DNA of 17,192 nt, taken from NCBI GenBank assembly GCA_910586315.1, contig CAJUIP010000026.1, positions 1 to 17,192 of the forward strand, read 5' to 3'. Below the pieces are notes generated by a model that searched no databases, was not told the origin of the DNA, and saw only the letters and a program-made list of their open reading frames with translations. This document shows positions 1-9,000 of this stretch, in pieces; the first letter of the stretch is position 1; every line of letters begins with the position of its first letter. Made by a program: the position numbers and the translations under genes. The DNA is from an uncultured Lachnospiraceae bacterium. GTDB taxonomy: Bacteria; Bacillota; Clostridia; Lachnospirales; Lachnospiraceae.

Positions 1-93
1 CTCGTAAATATGCCGCATACTTTATTTTTTATTATTCTTCATGAAACAACCCTGCCTCATTGCCGCAGGCAATCTTAAGTGGATAGTTGCTAT

Positions 94-2451
94 TTACGGC
101 TGTCCGTCCAGGCCATAATTAATATCTCTCCAAGAGGATTCTACCGGGTCGTATCCGGTCGCCGTCCGGATAAACTCCGGAACCTCCCCGTACCGGAAAA
201 CATAGTTCCCGAAGGCCTCCTTCGAAGAACCTGTGCCCATCGTCTCATTCCGCAGCAGAATGCGGACCGAAAAGCTGTTGTCATAGGGCTGGAGGCCATT
301 CATCTGCGCCATGTCGGAAAGCACGACAGAATCCAGAACTTCCTGTATCTTTTTTATGGTCTCTTCTGAACCATCATTTTCAAGTGTAATGGTATACCTT
401 CCGATCTCCCTGTCATAGGTCTGTTCATAGACAATTTCTCCGTCCAGAGCAGCATACGCATCCATTTCTTCATCGTAACCCGCGTATATGGTAATGCTCT
501 CCACATCTTCGGCGAAAACCGCCTTCGTCAGACCGCTTCCGTTTTCTTCCAGAAGTGCAATGGTTTTTGTAAAGGACGGATATACTGGGAGGAAATTTAC
601 CTGGTTCATGTCGTCCAAAAAGAAATACCCGTCATAATTGGGATGGCGGCTGGCGCTAATATATTGAAGATAGTCATCTTCCGCCAGAGTAAGAAATCTG
701 AGCGAGGTAACGGGGGTTTCTCTGGAACGCTCTTCCAGAGTTAAAGCCGTAAGCTCTTCTTTATACGCCAAAAGAATCTCCTGCATCGTTTCCCGATCCC
801 TGGTAATTTTCTTTATTCCGCTGTCCCTTGCTTCGTAAATTCCTGCCAGGTTATCTATACTATAAGAAAGAACCGGGTACACCCCTTCTTTGTATTCCGG
901 CGTTGCATACAATGCCTCAAAGGTCTCCCGCATAGCCGCCATGTTCACGCTGTACGTTCTGTATATTTTCTTCCCGTTTTTCAGGTGATATCCCATCTCC
1001 AGCGAAGTCCAGTACCCGGATTCCGTCTCTTCTGTACCGGTCCAGCGGTTTAAAATCTGGTTTTCTCTGCTAATCCGCGCATTTTCAATCCCTGCCACGG
1101 CAATAGCCTGAACCAGTTCATAGTCTGTAACCTTCATATTGCCTGCGGTATAATCAGCGCCATCCATATAATTCCAGGAATAGGCATCATCAATTTTTTT
1201 TGGAAGACCATACCAGCTCCAGTCCTTGATTCCGTAAGCATAAACAGAAGCCGACTGGAAATTCTCCTCTTTGGGAAGATATCGGTCATACCCGATCACA
1301 TCATAACGGAAGAAGCCGATCACCACCAGAGAAAGGATGGCGCATATCCCCATATGCACCGGGTTGGCAAAAGCCTTTCTGAACTCAAAATTGTAAATGA
1401 TCTCAATAATTCCATGGGACAGTACCAGTCCCAGGAGGAAGCCGAACGCCGCCCACGGGAGGGAATAGTACACATTCCAGAACAGCAGGGCCGCAAAAAT
1501 CGTAATCGGAACTACCAGAAGAATCTTAATTGGCGCCTTTGAATATTGAAACGCCATAGCCTTACCGGCAGATTCCGACGGGCGGAGCTTATAAAGAACC
1601 AGGGCCACGGCAGTCATCAAAAGGACGACAATAAGGGCCGCGGCAGCCCTCCCCGCCACATCGCCATATTTTCCCGGATCCAGACCGTATCCCTCCGAAA
1701 TCAGTGAACTGTAATAGGCAATGGGAGAGCCGTGAACCATCCATTCTCCCAATGGAAGTTCTCTTGTATTGACGGTTGCGAAAAACAGATACATGAGGCT
1801 ATCTACCAGCATAAGAAAGGCCGGAACATAGGAAAATAATACAATACCGCCCAAAATGGAAATAAAAAAGTTTCCTGTAAGCACCACGGCGATGGACATC
1901 AGAGCATAAATCAGCAAAAAGCCTGTCATATGAACGAACATGGAAAGGAAAGCGGGAGCCGCCGTTGTGGAAAGTTCCACGCCGTTGGCAGCAAAAATTC
2001 CCAGAGCAAAAATCACGTTTATCAGATATGTGGATACCACAATGAGAAACCCGTCCAGGTACTTCACTGCAAAAATCATTTCCCGGCGGACCGGAATGCT
2101 GTGGTAAAAATCCATCTGTTTTCTGGAATGCAGGTACATAAAGCCTGTGAGGGCCAGGACAATCGCCGCCATTCCAATGGTCATGGCAACAATCAGAGGA
2201 TTTTCAAACCCCAGAATTTCCGGAACCAGGTCCATAAGTCTCGTTTCATACCGCATCTGCGCTGTGATTCCCTCCCCGAAGAGGGTCCCCTCAGCAATCC
2301 ATCTTTCCAGATTCTGTTTTAAAGAAGTTATCTTCATAGCTGCCGCTACCGGCATCCAGAAAAAGAACAAAAGAAAAGAAAGGCTTATGGCCCAGATTTT
2401 CCTTTTCAGGTCCTCCTTTACCAGCCTAAAAAATAAGCTTTTTGATGTCAT
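94..2451 (-). CDS. ABC-2 type transporter permease with large C-terminal domain
   Basis: This is the membrane subunit of an ABC exporter, 785 aa, and the last gene of the GntR-ATPase-permease operon. The first ~400 residues carry about eight to nine hydrophobic segments, starting with one at residues ~20-40. The remaining ~390 residues are largely hydrophilic, with no further obvious TM segment, and probably form one soluble domain outside or beside the membrane. I chose the ATG at 2451 because GGAGG (2461-2465) lies 9 nt upstream; an in-frame GTG at 2472 would add seven residues (MKRRWQA) that span the Shine-Dalgarno itself. The start lies 26 bp inside the ATPase gene, so translation is probably coupled. 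N-terminal layout and context resemble YtrC/YtrD-like bacitracin- or peptide-responsive exporters. The substrate cannot be read from sequence. Function as an ABC permease is confident; the C-terminal domain is unassigned. Confidence 0.85.
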   Translation of the reverse strand: MTSKSLFFRLVKEDLKRKIWAISLSFLLFFFWMPVAAAMKITSLKQNLERWIAEGTLFGEGITAQMRYETRLMDLVPEILGFENPLIVAMTIGMAAIVLALTGFMYLHSRKQMDFYHSIPVRREMIFAVKYLDGFLIVVSTYLINVIFALGIFAANGVELSTTAAPAFLSMFVHMTGFLLIYALMSIAVVLTGNFFISILGGIVLFSYVPAFLMLVDSLMYLFFATVNTRELPLGEWMVHGSPIAYYSSLISEGYGLDPGKYGDVAGRAAAALIVVLLMTAVALVLYKLRPSESAGKAMAFQYSKAPIKILLVVPITIFAALLFWNVYYSLPWAAFGFLLGLVLSHGIIEIIYNFEFRKAFANPVHMGICAILSLVVIGFFRYDVIGYDRYLPKEENFQSASVYAYGIKDWSWYGLPKKIDDAYSWNYMDGADYTAGNMKVTDYELVQAIAVAGIENARISRENQILNRWTGTEETESGYWTSLEMGYHLKNGKKIYRTYSVNMAAMRETFEALYATPEYKEGVYPVLSYSIDNLAGIYEARDSGIKKITRDRETMQEILLAYKEELTALTLEERSRETPVTSLRFLTLAEDDYLQYISASRHPNYDGYFFLDDMNQVNFLPVYPSFTKTIALLEENGSGLTKAVFAEDVESITIYAGYDEEMDAYAALDGEIVYEQTYDREIGRYTITLENDGSEETIKKIQEVLDSVVLSDMAQMNGLQPYDNSFSVRILLRNETMGTGSSKEAFGNYVFRYGEVPEFIRTATGYDPVESSWRDINYGLDGQP

Positions 2452-3325
2452 AGCCTGCCACCTCCGTTTCACTGATAAAGATTTCCTCTAAAGATAAGGG
2501 GATCATCTCAAAGAAAATCGGCTCATAGGAATGCATGTGAGCCTCGATTTCCTCCCGCTTTCCCCGCACGGTAATCGTAGAGAGACTTCCTCTGTGCTCC
2601 ACCTTTAGTATATCCAGACCTTCCAGCTTCTCCGCCTCCGTCCCCGGCCGAAGCACGCACTGGATCTTGTGGATATTTAATTTCATGTCATCCAGGTCTT
2701 TGGAAAGAAGAATTCCGCCTTTGTGAAGAAGCCCCACGTGATCGCAGATATCCTCCAGCTCCCTTAGATTGTGAGAGGCAATAATGGGAGTCAGGTTCCG
2801 CTCCGCAATATCATTAGCAAAAAGGCTTTTCACTGCCTGACGCATCACCGGGTCCAGACCGTCAAAGGTCTCATCACAGAAAATATAGTCTGTATTGGCA
2901 CAAAGCCCAAGAATTACGGAAAGCTGCTTTTTCATGCCCTTGGAGAAGGTGGAAATCTTTCTCCGCTTCTCCAGGTTAAAGGATTCCAGAAAATGGTGGA
3001 ACCTTGGAACATCAAACCGGGGATAAATCGTTTTATAGTAATTCATCATTTCCGTCGGGGTCCCGTTTCCAAAGAAGTACTGGTCATCGGAAATATAGAA
3101 GAAGCGGCTTTTCACCTTCGTATTCTCGTATACGTCTTCACCGTCAATCTGGATGGTGCCTTCATCAGGTTTCAGCACTCCACTGGCCATACGCAAGAAT
3201 GTACTCTTTCCCGCTCCGTTGGTCCCGATCAGCCCGAATACGCAGCCATCGCGGATTTTCGCGTCAATGTGGTCCACTGCCATAATCGTATCAAATTTTT
3301 TTGTCAGATTCCTTGCCTCGATCAA
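2426..3325 (-). CDS. ABC transporter ATP-binding protein (YtrB-like)
   Basis: This 299-aa nucleotide-binding subunit should power the permease encoded immediately downstream. Walker A is GTNGAGKST at residues 34-42, the Q-loop glutamine is near Q82, the signature is FSKGMKKQ at 127-134 (in place of LSGGQ), Walker B is IFCDETFDGLD at 148-158 with D151/E152, and the H-loop histidine is H185. Two variations stand out: the degenerate signature and a Thr where many ABC proteins have Pro after the catalytic Glu. Catalytic residues are intact, so activity is expected. The start is TTG at 3325 with GGAGGTG just upstream, overlapping the GntR stop by 4 bp (TTGA). Residues after ~210 form a C-terminal extension typical of exporter ATPases paired with GntR regulators. 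Confidence 0.93.
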   Translation of the reverse strand: MIEARNLTKKFDTIMAVDHIDAKIRDGCVFGLIGTNGAGKSTFLRMASGVLKPDEGTIQIDGEDVYENTKVKSRFFYISDDQYFFGNGTPTEMMNYYKTIYPRFDVPRFHHFLESFNLEKRRKISTFSKGMKKQLSVILGLCANTDYIFCDETFDGLDPVMRQAVKSLFANDIAERNLTPIIASHNLRELEDICDHVGLLHKGGILLSKDLDDMKLNIHKIQCVLRPGTEAEKLEGLDILKVEHRGSLSTITVRGKREEIEAHMHSYEPIFFEMIPLSLEEIFISETEVAGYDIKKLIF

Positions 3326-3711
3326 GCTTCTTCACCTCCCATCCGTTTCGCGGCCCCGTACTGGATTTCCAGCATCTTTTTAATTTCTTCGTCTGAAATC
3401 CCAAGCCGGATGGCCTCATCAATCACTTCACTGACCCGAATCAGCAGCTCTTTCTTTTTGTTTTCTCTCATTACACTGTTTTCTGCCACAAAGCTTCCCT
3501 TCCCTTTTACTGTGTAAATATATCCCTGTCTCTCCAATTCCGTATAAGCTCTCTGGATGGTATTGGGATTGATGGACAAATCCATAGCCAGATTCCGCAC
3601 GGACGGCAGCGGCTCATTTTCCACCAGGACCCCAAGGAGCATTAACTCCTCCATCTTTTCTATGACCTGCTCATAAATAGGACGGCGGTCTTTGTAATCC
3701 AAAATAATCAT
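3322..3711 (-). CDS. GntR family transcriptional regulator (YtrA subfamily)
   Basis: This 129-aa DNA-binding repressor heads the operon and probably controls it. The N-terminal winged helix-turn-helix covers residues ~8-76, including the PIYEQVIEKM helix, LPSVRNLAMDLSINPNTIQRAY recognition region and the GKGSF wing turn. Only a short helical C-terminal tail follows (about 50 residues), too small for an effector-binding FadR/HutC domain. That size is characteristic of YtrA-type regulators of ABC transporters. The ATG at 3711 is chosen because AAAGGAGG lies 6 nt upstream. An in-frame upstream ATG at 3795 would put the promoter elements inside the coding region and encodes a hydrophobic, unrelated stretch. 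The stop overlaps the TTG start of the ATPase. Autoregulation through the palindromes at 3731-3772 is inferred. Confidence 0.92.
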   Translation of the reverse strand: MIILDYKDRRPIYEQVIEKMEELMLLGVLVENEPLPSVRNLAMDLSINPNTIQRAYTELERQGYIYTVKGKGSFVAENSVMRENKKKELLIRVSEVIDEAIRLGISDEEIKKMLEIQYGAAKRMGGEEA

Positions 3712-3730
3712 TGCCGGCCTCCTTTCCCCG

Positions 3731-3772
3731 TATACTATCAAGTGTATTAACACTCTTAATACGGTTAGTATA
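3731..3772. promoter_or_regulatory. Palindromic operator region for the GntR regulator
   Basis: Several inverted repeats overlap around the transcription start of the operon. GTATTAA (3744-3750) faces TTAATAC (3756-3762) across 5 bp. AGTGT (3741-3745) faces ACACT (3750-3754) across 4 bp. TATACTA (3731-3737) faces TAGTATA (3766-3772), the latter covering the -10 box. Symmetric operators at the start site are what a dimeric GntR autorepressor would use. Which palindrome is bound cannot be decided from sequence. Confidence 0.6.
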
Positions 3773-3795
3773 AAAAAAAGTCCCCGTATTGTCAA
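3767..3795 (-). promoter_or_regulatory. Sigma-A type promoter of the GntR-ABC operon
   Basis: Reading the minus strand, TTGACA (3795-3790) is followed after exactly 17 bp by TATACT (3772-3767). This is nearly perfect consensus and points at the GntR gene, with a start expected near 3760. The -35 hexamer lies in the loop of a terminator hairpin. Confidence 0.82.
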
Positions 3796-3818
3796 GGAAC
3801 ATACAGGGGCTTTTTTCT
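3782..3818 (-). terminator. Terminator of the LRR gene, also terminator-like on the plus strand
   Basis: CCCCGTAT (3782-3789) pairs with ATAC-A-GGGG (3801-3809; one bulged A) around an 11-nt loop. On the minus strand the stem is followed by AC and eight T residues (3779-3772 region), as expected for rho-independent termination of the LRR gene. On the plus strand the stem is followed by C and six T residues, so the structure may act in both directions. Confidence 0.65.
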
Positions 3819-3968
3819 TACGATATTCTTACGCGACTTTTCCTCCCTGGTATCATAATGAAGCCAAAACATTCTTATTGATAACCGTCCAGCCTTGCAA
3901 GTCATTATCCGTCCGCCGTACCAAACAACGCATCCAGGGAAACAGCATTTCCACTTTTTATAGTCTCC
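3816..3968. other. Intergenic spacer without a recognisable gene
   Basis: These ~150 bp between the LRR stop and the terminator hold no credible ORF with a ribosome-binding site. The only structure seen is a distant inverted repeat, TCCCTGG (3844-3850) and CCAGGGA (3934-3940), plus a small GGAAA/TTTCC hairpin near 3938-3952. It is most simply the 3' UTR of the LRR gene. Confidence 0.5.
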
Positions 3969-5861
3969 TTACTGAATGATATGTACCTTTTCACCCAGCA
4001 CTCTGGTGTTGTCCACCGGATTTCCCGTAAGATTTAAACTTCTTAAGGAGACCGCTCCCGTTAAAGGCTTTATGTCTGTGATATAGTTTTCGCTGATGTC
4101 CAGAATTTTCAAATTACCCAGACCGGCCGCAAACTCCGCCTGAGTCAGCTCATTGTCCGCAATGGACAGAATCTCCAAATTGGGATAATTGGAAAGAAAT
4201 GCCGTGTGCTCATCCAAAATCACATCATCCCAGTCCACATAAAGGATTCCGCCTCCGCCATCCACCTTCACATTTTTGTAAAGCTTGATACCGTCCATGC
4301 GAAGCTCCTTCAACGACGGATTGCTCTGAAGCTTATCAAAATTAATCTCACATTCCATACCGTTTAAGGTAAATCTTTCCAGTGTACCGATATTAAACAG
4401 GGAAGAAATATCATAATACGTGGACGCCCCCGTCAGATCCAGCCGTTTTAAGGCCGGAAGACCCGCAATGAACTCCAGATTGTCGAGACTTCCCGAAAAG
4501 GAAGAACATTTAAGATCTGTGAGACTGGTCAGTTTTTTAAATACGCTCCCGTCGTCTACGGCCACCGAGTTTAAGGAAAGCTTTTTTAAGGATGGCATGG
4601 ACGCCAGGAACGAAACGCTGTCGAAGCCGGAGATCGTAAGCTCTTCCATACCCGTAAGGCCGGAAAGATCCGGCTGGCTGCAGTTATAGGGAACTTCCAG
4701 TGTAAGCTTTGTAAGGTGTGAAAGCGCGGCAATTTCACTGCAGTCCTTTAACTCATCACAGGAATCAATGGTGAGGGACGTGAGCGTTTCCGCCCGCTCA
4801 GAAAGGCCGGAAAGGTTAATCATTCCCCCGTCATAAAGCCCCAGACTCTTTAACCCAGGCATGTTGGAAAGAAAGGTAAGAGCCTTTAAATTCTCCGATT
4901 CCACGGATATCCCCTCCAACCAGTTCATCACCGAAAGAACCGAAAAGTCTTTCACCTCATCACAATTTTCCAAAATCAGATTTTTCAGGTTTTTCGCAGC
5001 AGCCAGCTCACTAATGTCCGTGAGATGGTATCCATCCACAGTCAAAGTTTCCACTGACGGAAACAGTTCTAACCCATCAAGGCTTTCGATTCCGGCGGAA
5101 ATTTCCAGCTCCTTAAGGCTTTCGCAGGAGCCCAAAACCTCATGCAGGGACTCGGGGCTCTTCGCATAGCAGGAAAGGCTCTCCAAATTCAATCCCTCCA
5201 GGCTTCCGTCCGGCAGATAATTCATCACTTCCAGCTTTTGAAGACCTGAAAAATGTCTCAGAGCCTTAAAATCCAGATCCGCTCCGCTCCGGTCAAAATA
5301 GACAGACTCCACCTCCGCTTCTGGATTCTTTGCTGGATTTTCCATACTGTAATCCACGCAGATATCGTTCCCGCCATTAGCAAAGCGAACACAAATCCAT
5401 CGGACGGAAGCAAACTCCGAATCGGAAATTTGGTCTGCAGGCTTTCCAAATACCACCTCTGCCCCATCGGCTATAATTCCGGAAAACTCCGGTACCTTTT
5501 CAGCCACAGCATTTTCCAAAGCTGCCGGTACGCTTCCTGTCACAGAAGGAAGGGAGGGTGCTTTCTCCTCCGGTGCAGAACGGCTGAGTACAGAGACAGT
5601 GACTCCGCAGAGAAGAAAAAGAGCCATTGCCGCCGCAGCCAATATGCCTTTCACCCTTTCTTTTCCTTCATCCGCTGCAGGTGCGGCAGGCGGTGCCACA
5701 TGGTCCTGATTCGATGCGGCGCCATTGATTCTGGCGTCATCGCCTTCCCTTTCCAGCACATATTTGCTGTGACAGTATTCGCAGACCGCAATATTGGGGT
5801 TGTTTTGATCAATTTTCATGGTGCCGTTGCACGCCGGGCAACGCAGTTCTGTAATTTTCAT
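3969..5861 (-). CDS. Zinc-ribbon, single-TM, leucine-rich repeat protein
   Basis: This 630-aa protein has three visible parts. Residues 8-30 form a zinc ribbon with two CxxC knuckles, C8-C11 and C27-C30. Residues ~72-93 are a single hydrophobic segment preceded by positive charges (ERVKG), which predicts the zinc ribbon inside the cell and the rest outside. From ~residue 165 to the end run many ~20-25 residue leucine-rich repeats of the type LxxLxLxxN/C, ending in a canonical pair (NLKILDISENYITDIKPL, SLRSLNLTGNPV). The ATG at 5861 is used because GGGAG lies about 7 nt upstream; the ORF continues in frame to 6020, but that part spans a strong hairpin and has no Shine-Dalgarno. Extracellular LRR domains usually bind protein or glycan ligands. 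The ligand is unknown, and a sensor role through the ribbon is only inference. Confidence 0.85.
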   Translation of the reverse strand: MKITELRCPACNGTMKIDQNNPNIAVCEYCHSKYVLEREGDDARINGAASNQDHVAPPAAPAADEGKERVKGILAAAAMALFLLCGVTVSVLSRSAPEEKAPSLPSVTGSVPAALENAVAEKVPEFSGIIADGAEVVFGKPADQISDSEFASVRWICVRFANGGNDICVDYSMENPAKNPEAEVESVYFDRSGADLDFKALRHFSGLQKLEVMNYLPDGSLEGLNLESLSCYAKSPESLHEVLGSCESLKELEISAGIESLDGLELFPSVETLTVDGYHLTDISELAAAKNLKNLILENCDEVKDFSVLSVMNWLEGISVESENLKALTFLSNMPGLKSLGLYDGGMINLSGLSERAETLTSLTIDSCDELKDCSEIAALSHLTKLTLEVPYNCSQPDLSGLTGMEELTISGFDSVSFLASMPSLKKLSLNSVAVDDGSVFKKLTSLTDLKCSSFSGSLDNLEFIAGLPALKRLDLTGASTYYDISSLFNIGTLERFTLNGMECEINFDKLQSNPSLKELRMDGIKLYKNVKVDGGGGILYVDWDDVILDEHTAFLSNYPNLEILSIADNELTQAEFAAGLGNLKILDISENYITDIKPLTGAVSLRSLNLTGNPVDNTRVLGEKVHIIQ

Positions 5862-5888
5862 AAGCATTCTCCCTGTAACACCAATCAA

Positions 5889-5910
5889 GCAGGGGGAAGT
5901 TTTCCCCTGC
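5889..5910 (-). other. Hairpin in the leader of the LRR gene
   Basis: GCAGGGG with a following GAA pairs with TTC-CCCTGC (one bulged G) around a short loop, ending about 28 bp before the LRR start codon. It has no T-tract in either direction, so it is probably a leader stem rather than a terminator. Confidence 0.4.
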
Positions 5911-5973
5911 CCGTTGCACTTAAGGCCCTGTTGTGTTCGCAGCTGTTTTTCTTCCGGCCTTGTGCGTACATAA

Positions 5974-6000
5974 GGAGCGGCCGGAAAACCGAGCCGCTCC
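5974..6000 (-). terminator. Strong GC hairpin downstream of nifJ
   Basis: On the minus strand GGAGCGGC-T-CGG pairs with CCG-GCCGCTCC around a TTTT loop, giving 11 pairs with one bulge. It lies ~90 bp after the nifJ stop and before the LRR gene. The following bases (TTATG) are only weakly T-rich, so it may be an imperfect terminator or an mRNA 3'-end stabiliser. The remaining bases of 5862-6088 show no gene and no clear promoter for the LRR gene, so read-through from nifJ is possible. Confidence 0.5.
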
Positions 6001-6088
6001 CTTGTAAAAACATATGACATACTTACTGGTGTTCTGACTCATTTACATTTCGCCAAATGGCTTGCCTGAAAGTAACCGAGCCTGTACA

Positions 6089-9000
6089 CTAGTTCTCGCT
6101 GTCGTCGTACAAACCAACCAGCTTCTCTAAGTGAGCGTACTTGTCCTTTGCATTCTGTTCTGCCTGTGCGAACAGTGCCTTTGCTCTTTCCGGATTCTTC
6201 AGAGCCAGAGACGTGTAACGAACCTCTCCGCCGATGAAATCCTGATAGGAAACAGTTGCGGGCTTGCAGTCAAGAGTGAACTTCTTCTCAGCAGCCGGGT
6301 TGTAACGGAAGATGTTCCAGTAACCGGACTGTACTGCTAACTTCTCTTCTGTCTGAGCCTTCGCCATACCTTTCTTAATACCGTGGTTGATACACGGAGC
6401 ATAAGCGATGATCAGGGACGGACCCGGATAAGCCTCTGCCTCTGCGATTGCCTTGATGGTCTGGTTCATGTCAGCGCCCATGGAAATCTGAGCAACATAT
6501 ACATAACCATAGCTCATTGCAATTGCCGCAAGATCTTTCTGCTTCACTTCTTTACCGCCTGCTGCGAACTGTGCCACAGCTCCGGTCGGAGTCGCCTTGG
6601 AGGACTGTCCGCCTGTATTGGAGTAAACCTCCGTGTTAAATACCATGATGTTAATATCCTTGCCGCTTGCAAGAACATGGTCAACGCCATTGAATCCGAT
6701 ATCGTAAGCCCATCCGTCGCCGCCGAAGATCCACTGGGACTTCTTGGACAGGAAATCTTTGTTCTTTACGATTTCCTTGCATGTCGGACAGTCAATGCCT
6801 TCCAGAGCAGCAACCAGCTTATCTGTCGCGCTGCCGTTTAAAGCGCCGATGCTGAAGGTATCCAGCCATTCCTGACAGGCAGCCTTCACTTCTTCTGATG
6901 CCTTCTCACTTGCCGCTACTTCCTGAACTTTTACCTTTAAGCCGTCGCGGAGTGCGTTCTGAGCCAGTAACATACCATAACCAAACTCAGCGTTGTCCTC
7001 GAACAGGGAGTTATCCCAGGCCGGGCCCTTGCCTTCCTTGTTGGCGGTGTAAGGTGTGGACGGAGAAGAGTTGCCCCAGATAGAGGTACATCCTGTTGCG
7101 TTTGCGATATACATTCTGTCGCCGAATAACTGGGTAATTAATTTTGCGTACGGCGGCTCACCACAGCCGGCACATGCGCCTGAGAACTCAAGGAGCGGCT
7201 GCTTAAACTGGCTGCCCTTTACGGTTGTCTCTTTGAATTTATCAATCACATCCTGCTTAACAGCAAGCTTCTGACCATAATTGAATACTTCCTGCTCGCC
7301 AAGGTTTGCTTCCAAGCCGGCCATACTAAGAGCCTTCTCACCCTTCTTGCCCGGGCAGACATTTGCACAGGAGCCGCATCCGGTACAGTCGAGAGCAGAA
7401 ATAGTAATTGCAAACTTGTACTCCGGCATGCCGGTCATCGCTAAAGTCTTTGTTCCGGCCGGAGCTTTTGCCGCCTCATCCTCTGTCATGGCAACCGGAC
7501 GAATAACTGCGTGCGGGCAGACATAGGAACAGAAGTTACACTGGATACAGTTGTCCGGATTCCAAACCGGTACGTTTACCGCGATTCCGCGCTTCTCATA
7601 TGCAGAGGAACCGGACGGTGTGGTTCCATCCACGTAGTTCTTAAATGCAGATACCGGAAGATTATTACCTTCCTGTGCGTTTACTGCAGCCTGAACAGTA
7701 TTGACGAACTCAACAACATCGGCTCTTCCCTCTGTTGCATGAACCATATCTAGGCCTTCGTCCTCACAGTTCTTCCAGCTCTCGGGAACTTTCACCTCAT
7801 GAATGCCCTTGGCACCGGCGTCAATGGCAGCCCAGTTCTTCTGAACAACATCCTCACCCTTGCGGCCGTAAGTTGCCTTTGCGGCAGCCTTCATTAACTC
7901 ATTGGCCTTTGCGGCCGGGATAATTCCTGTCAGCTCAAAGAAAGCAGACTGAAGAATGGTGTTGATACGTGTCGGGCCCATTCCGGTTTCAATTCCGAGC
8001 TTAACGCCGTCGATGGTGTAGAATTTAATATTGTGGTCCGCGATGAATTTCTTCACCTGGCCCGGTAAGTGCTTCTCAAGACCTTCCATATCCCACGGAC
8101 AGTTCAGAAGGAAGGTACCGCCGTCTACCAGCTCCTGAACCATATTGTACTTGCGAATATATGCCGGGTTATGACATGCAACGAAGTCAGCTTTTCTGAT
8201 CAGGTAGGTGGACTTAATCGGTGTATGTCCGAAACGCAAGTGGGACATGGTAACACCGCCGGACTTCTTGGAATCGTAATCAAAGTATGCCTGTGCATAC
8301 ATATCGGTATTGTCGCCGATGATCTTGATGGAGTTCTTGTTTGCTCCAACCGTACCGTCAGCGCCAAGACCCCAGAACTTACAGTTGGTGGTTCCCGCAG
8401 GAGTTGTAACAAGCGGAGCGCCAAGCTTTAAGGACAGGTTTGTAACGTCATCGTTGATACCGATAGTAAATCTCTTCTTCTCGGTATTCTCATAAACGGC
8501 AACAACCTGTGCAGGTGTGGTGTCCTTGGAGCCTAAACCGTAACGGCCTGTGTAGATCGGAACAGCGTCAAACTCTGTGTGCTTTAATGCAGCGACAACG
8601 TCCAGATATAACGGCTCGCCGATAGAGCCGGGCTCTTTTGTTCTGTCAAGAACGGAAATCTGCTTTACCGTCTTCGGGATTGCGGCGATAAATGCCTCTG
8701 TGCAGAACGGTCTGTACAGACGAACCTTAACAACGCCCACTTTCTTTCCCTGCTTTAACAGATAGTCGATCGTCTCCTCGATGGTATCGTTGATGGAACC
8801 CATAGCAACGATCACATGCTCGGCATCTGCTGCACCATAATAGTTAAACAGTTTATAATCCGTACCGATCTTTGCGTTTACCTTGTCCATATATTCCTGA
8901 ACAATGGCCGGAAGTGCATCATAGTACGGGTTGCAGGCTTCTCTTGCCTGGAAGAAAATATCCGGGTTCTGAGCGGAACCTCTCTGTACCGGATGATTCG

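Noticed and set aside
51..69. Possible terminator after the ABC permease (CCTGC/GCAGG)
   Set aside because: Only five pairs with a 9-nt loop and no T-tract on the minus side; too weak to annotate.
5862..6020. N-terminal extension of the LRR protein to an ATG at 6020
   Set aside because: It has no Shine-Dalgarno, spans two hairpins, and the zinc ribbon begins right after the well-supported ATG at 5861.
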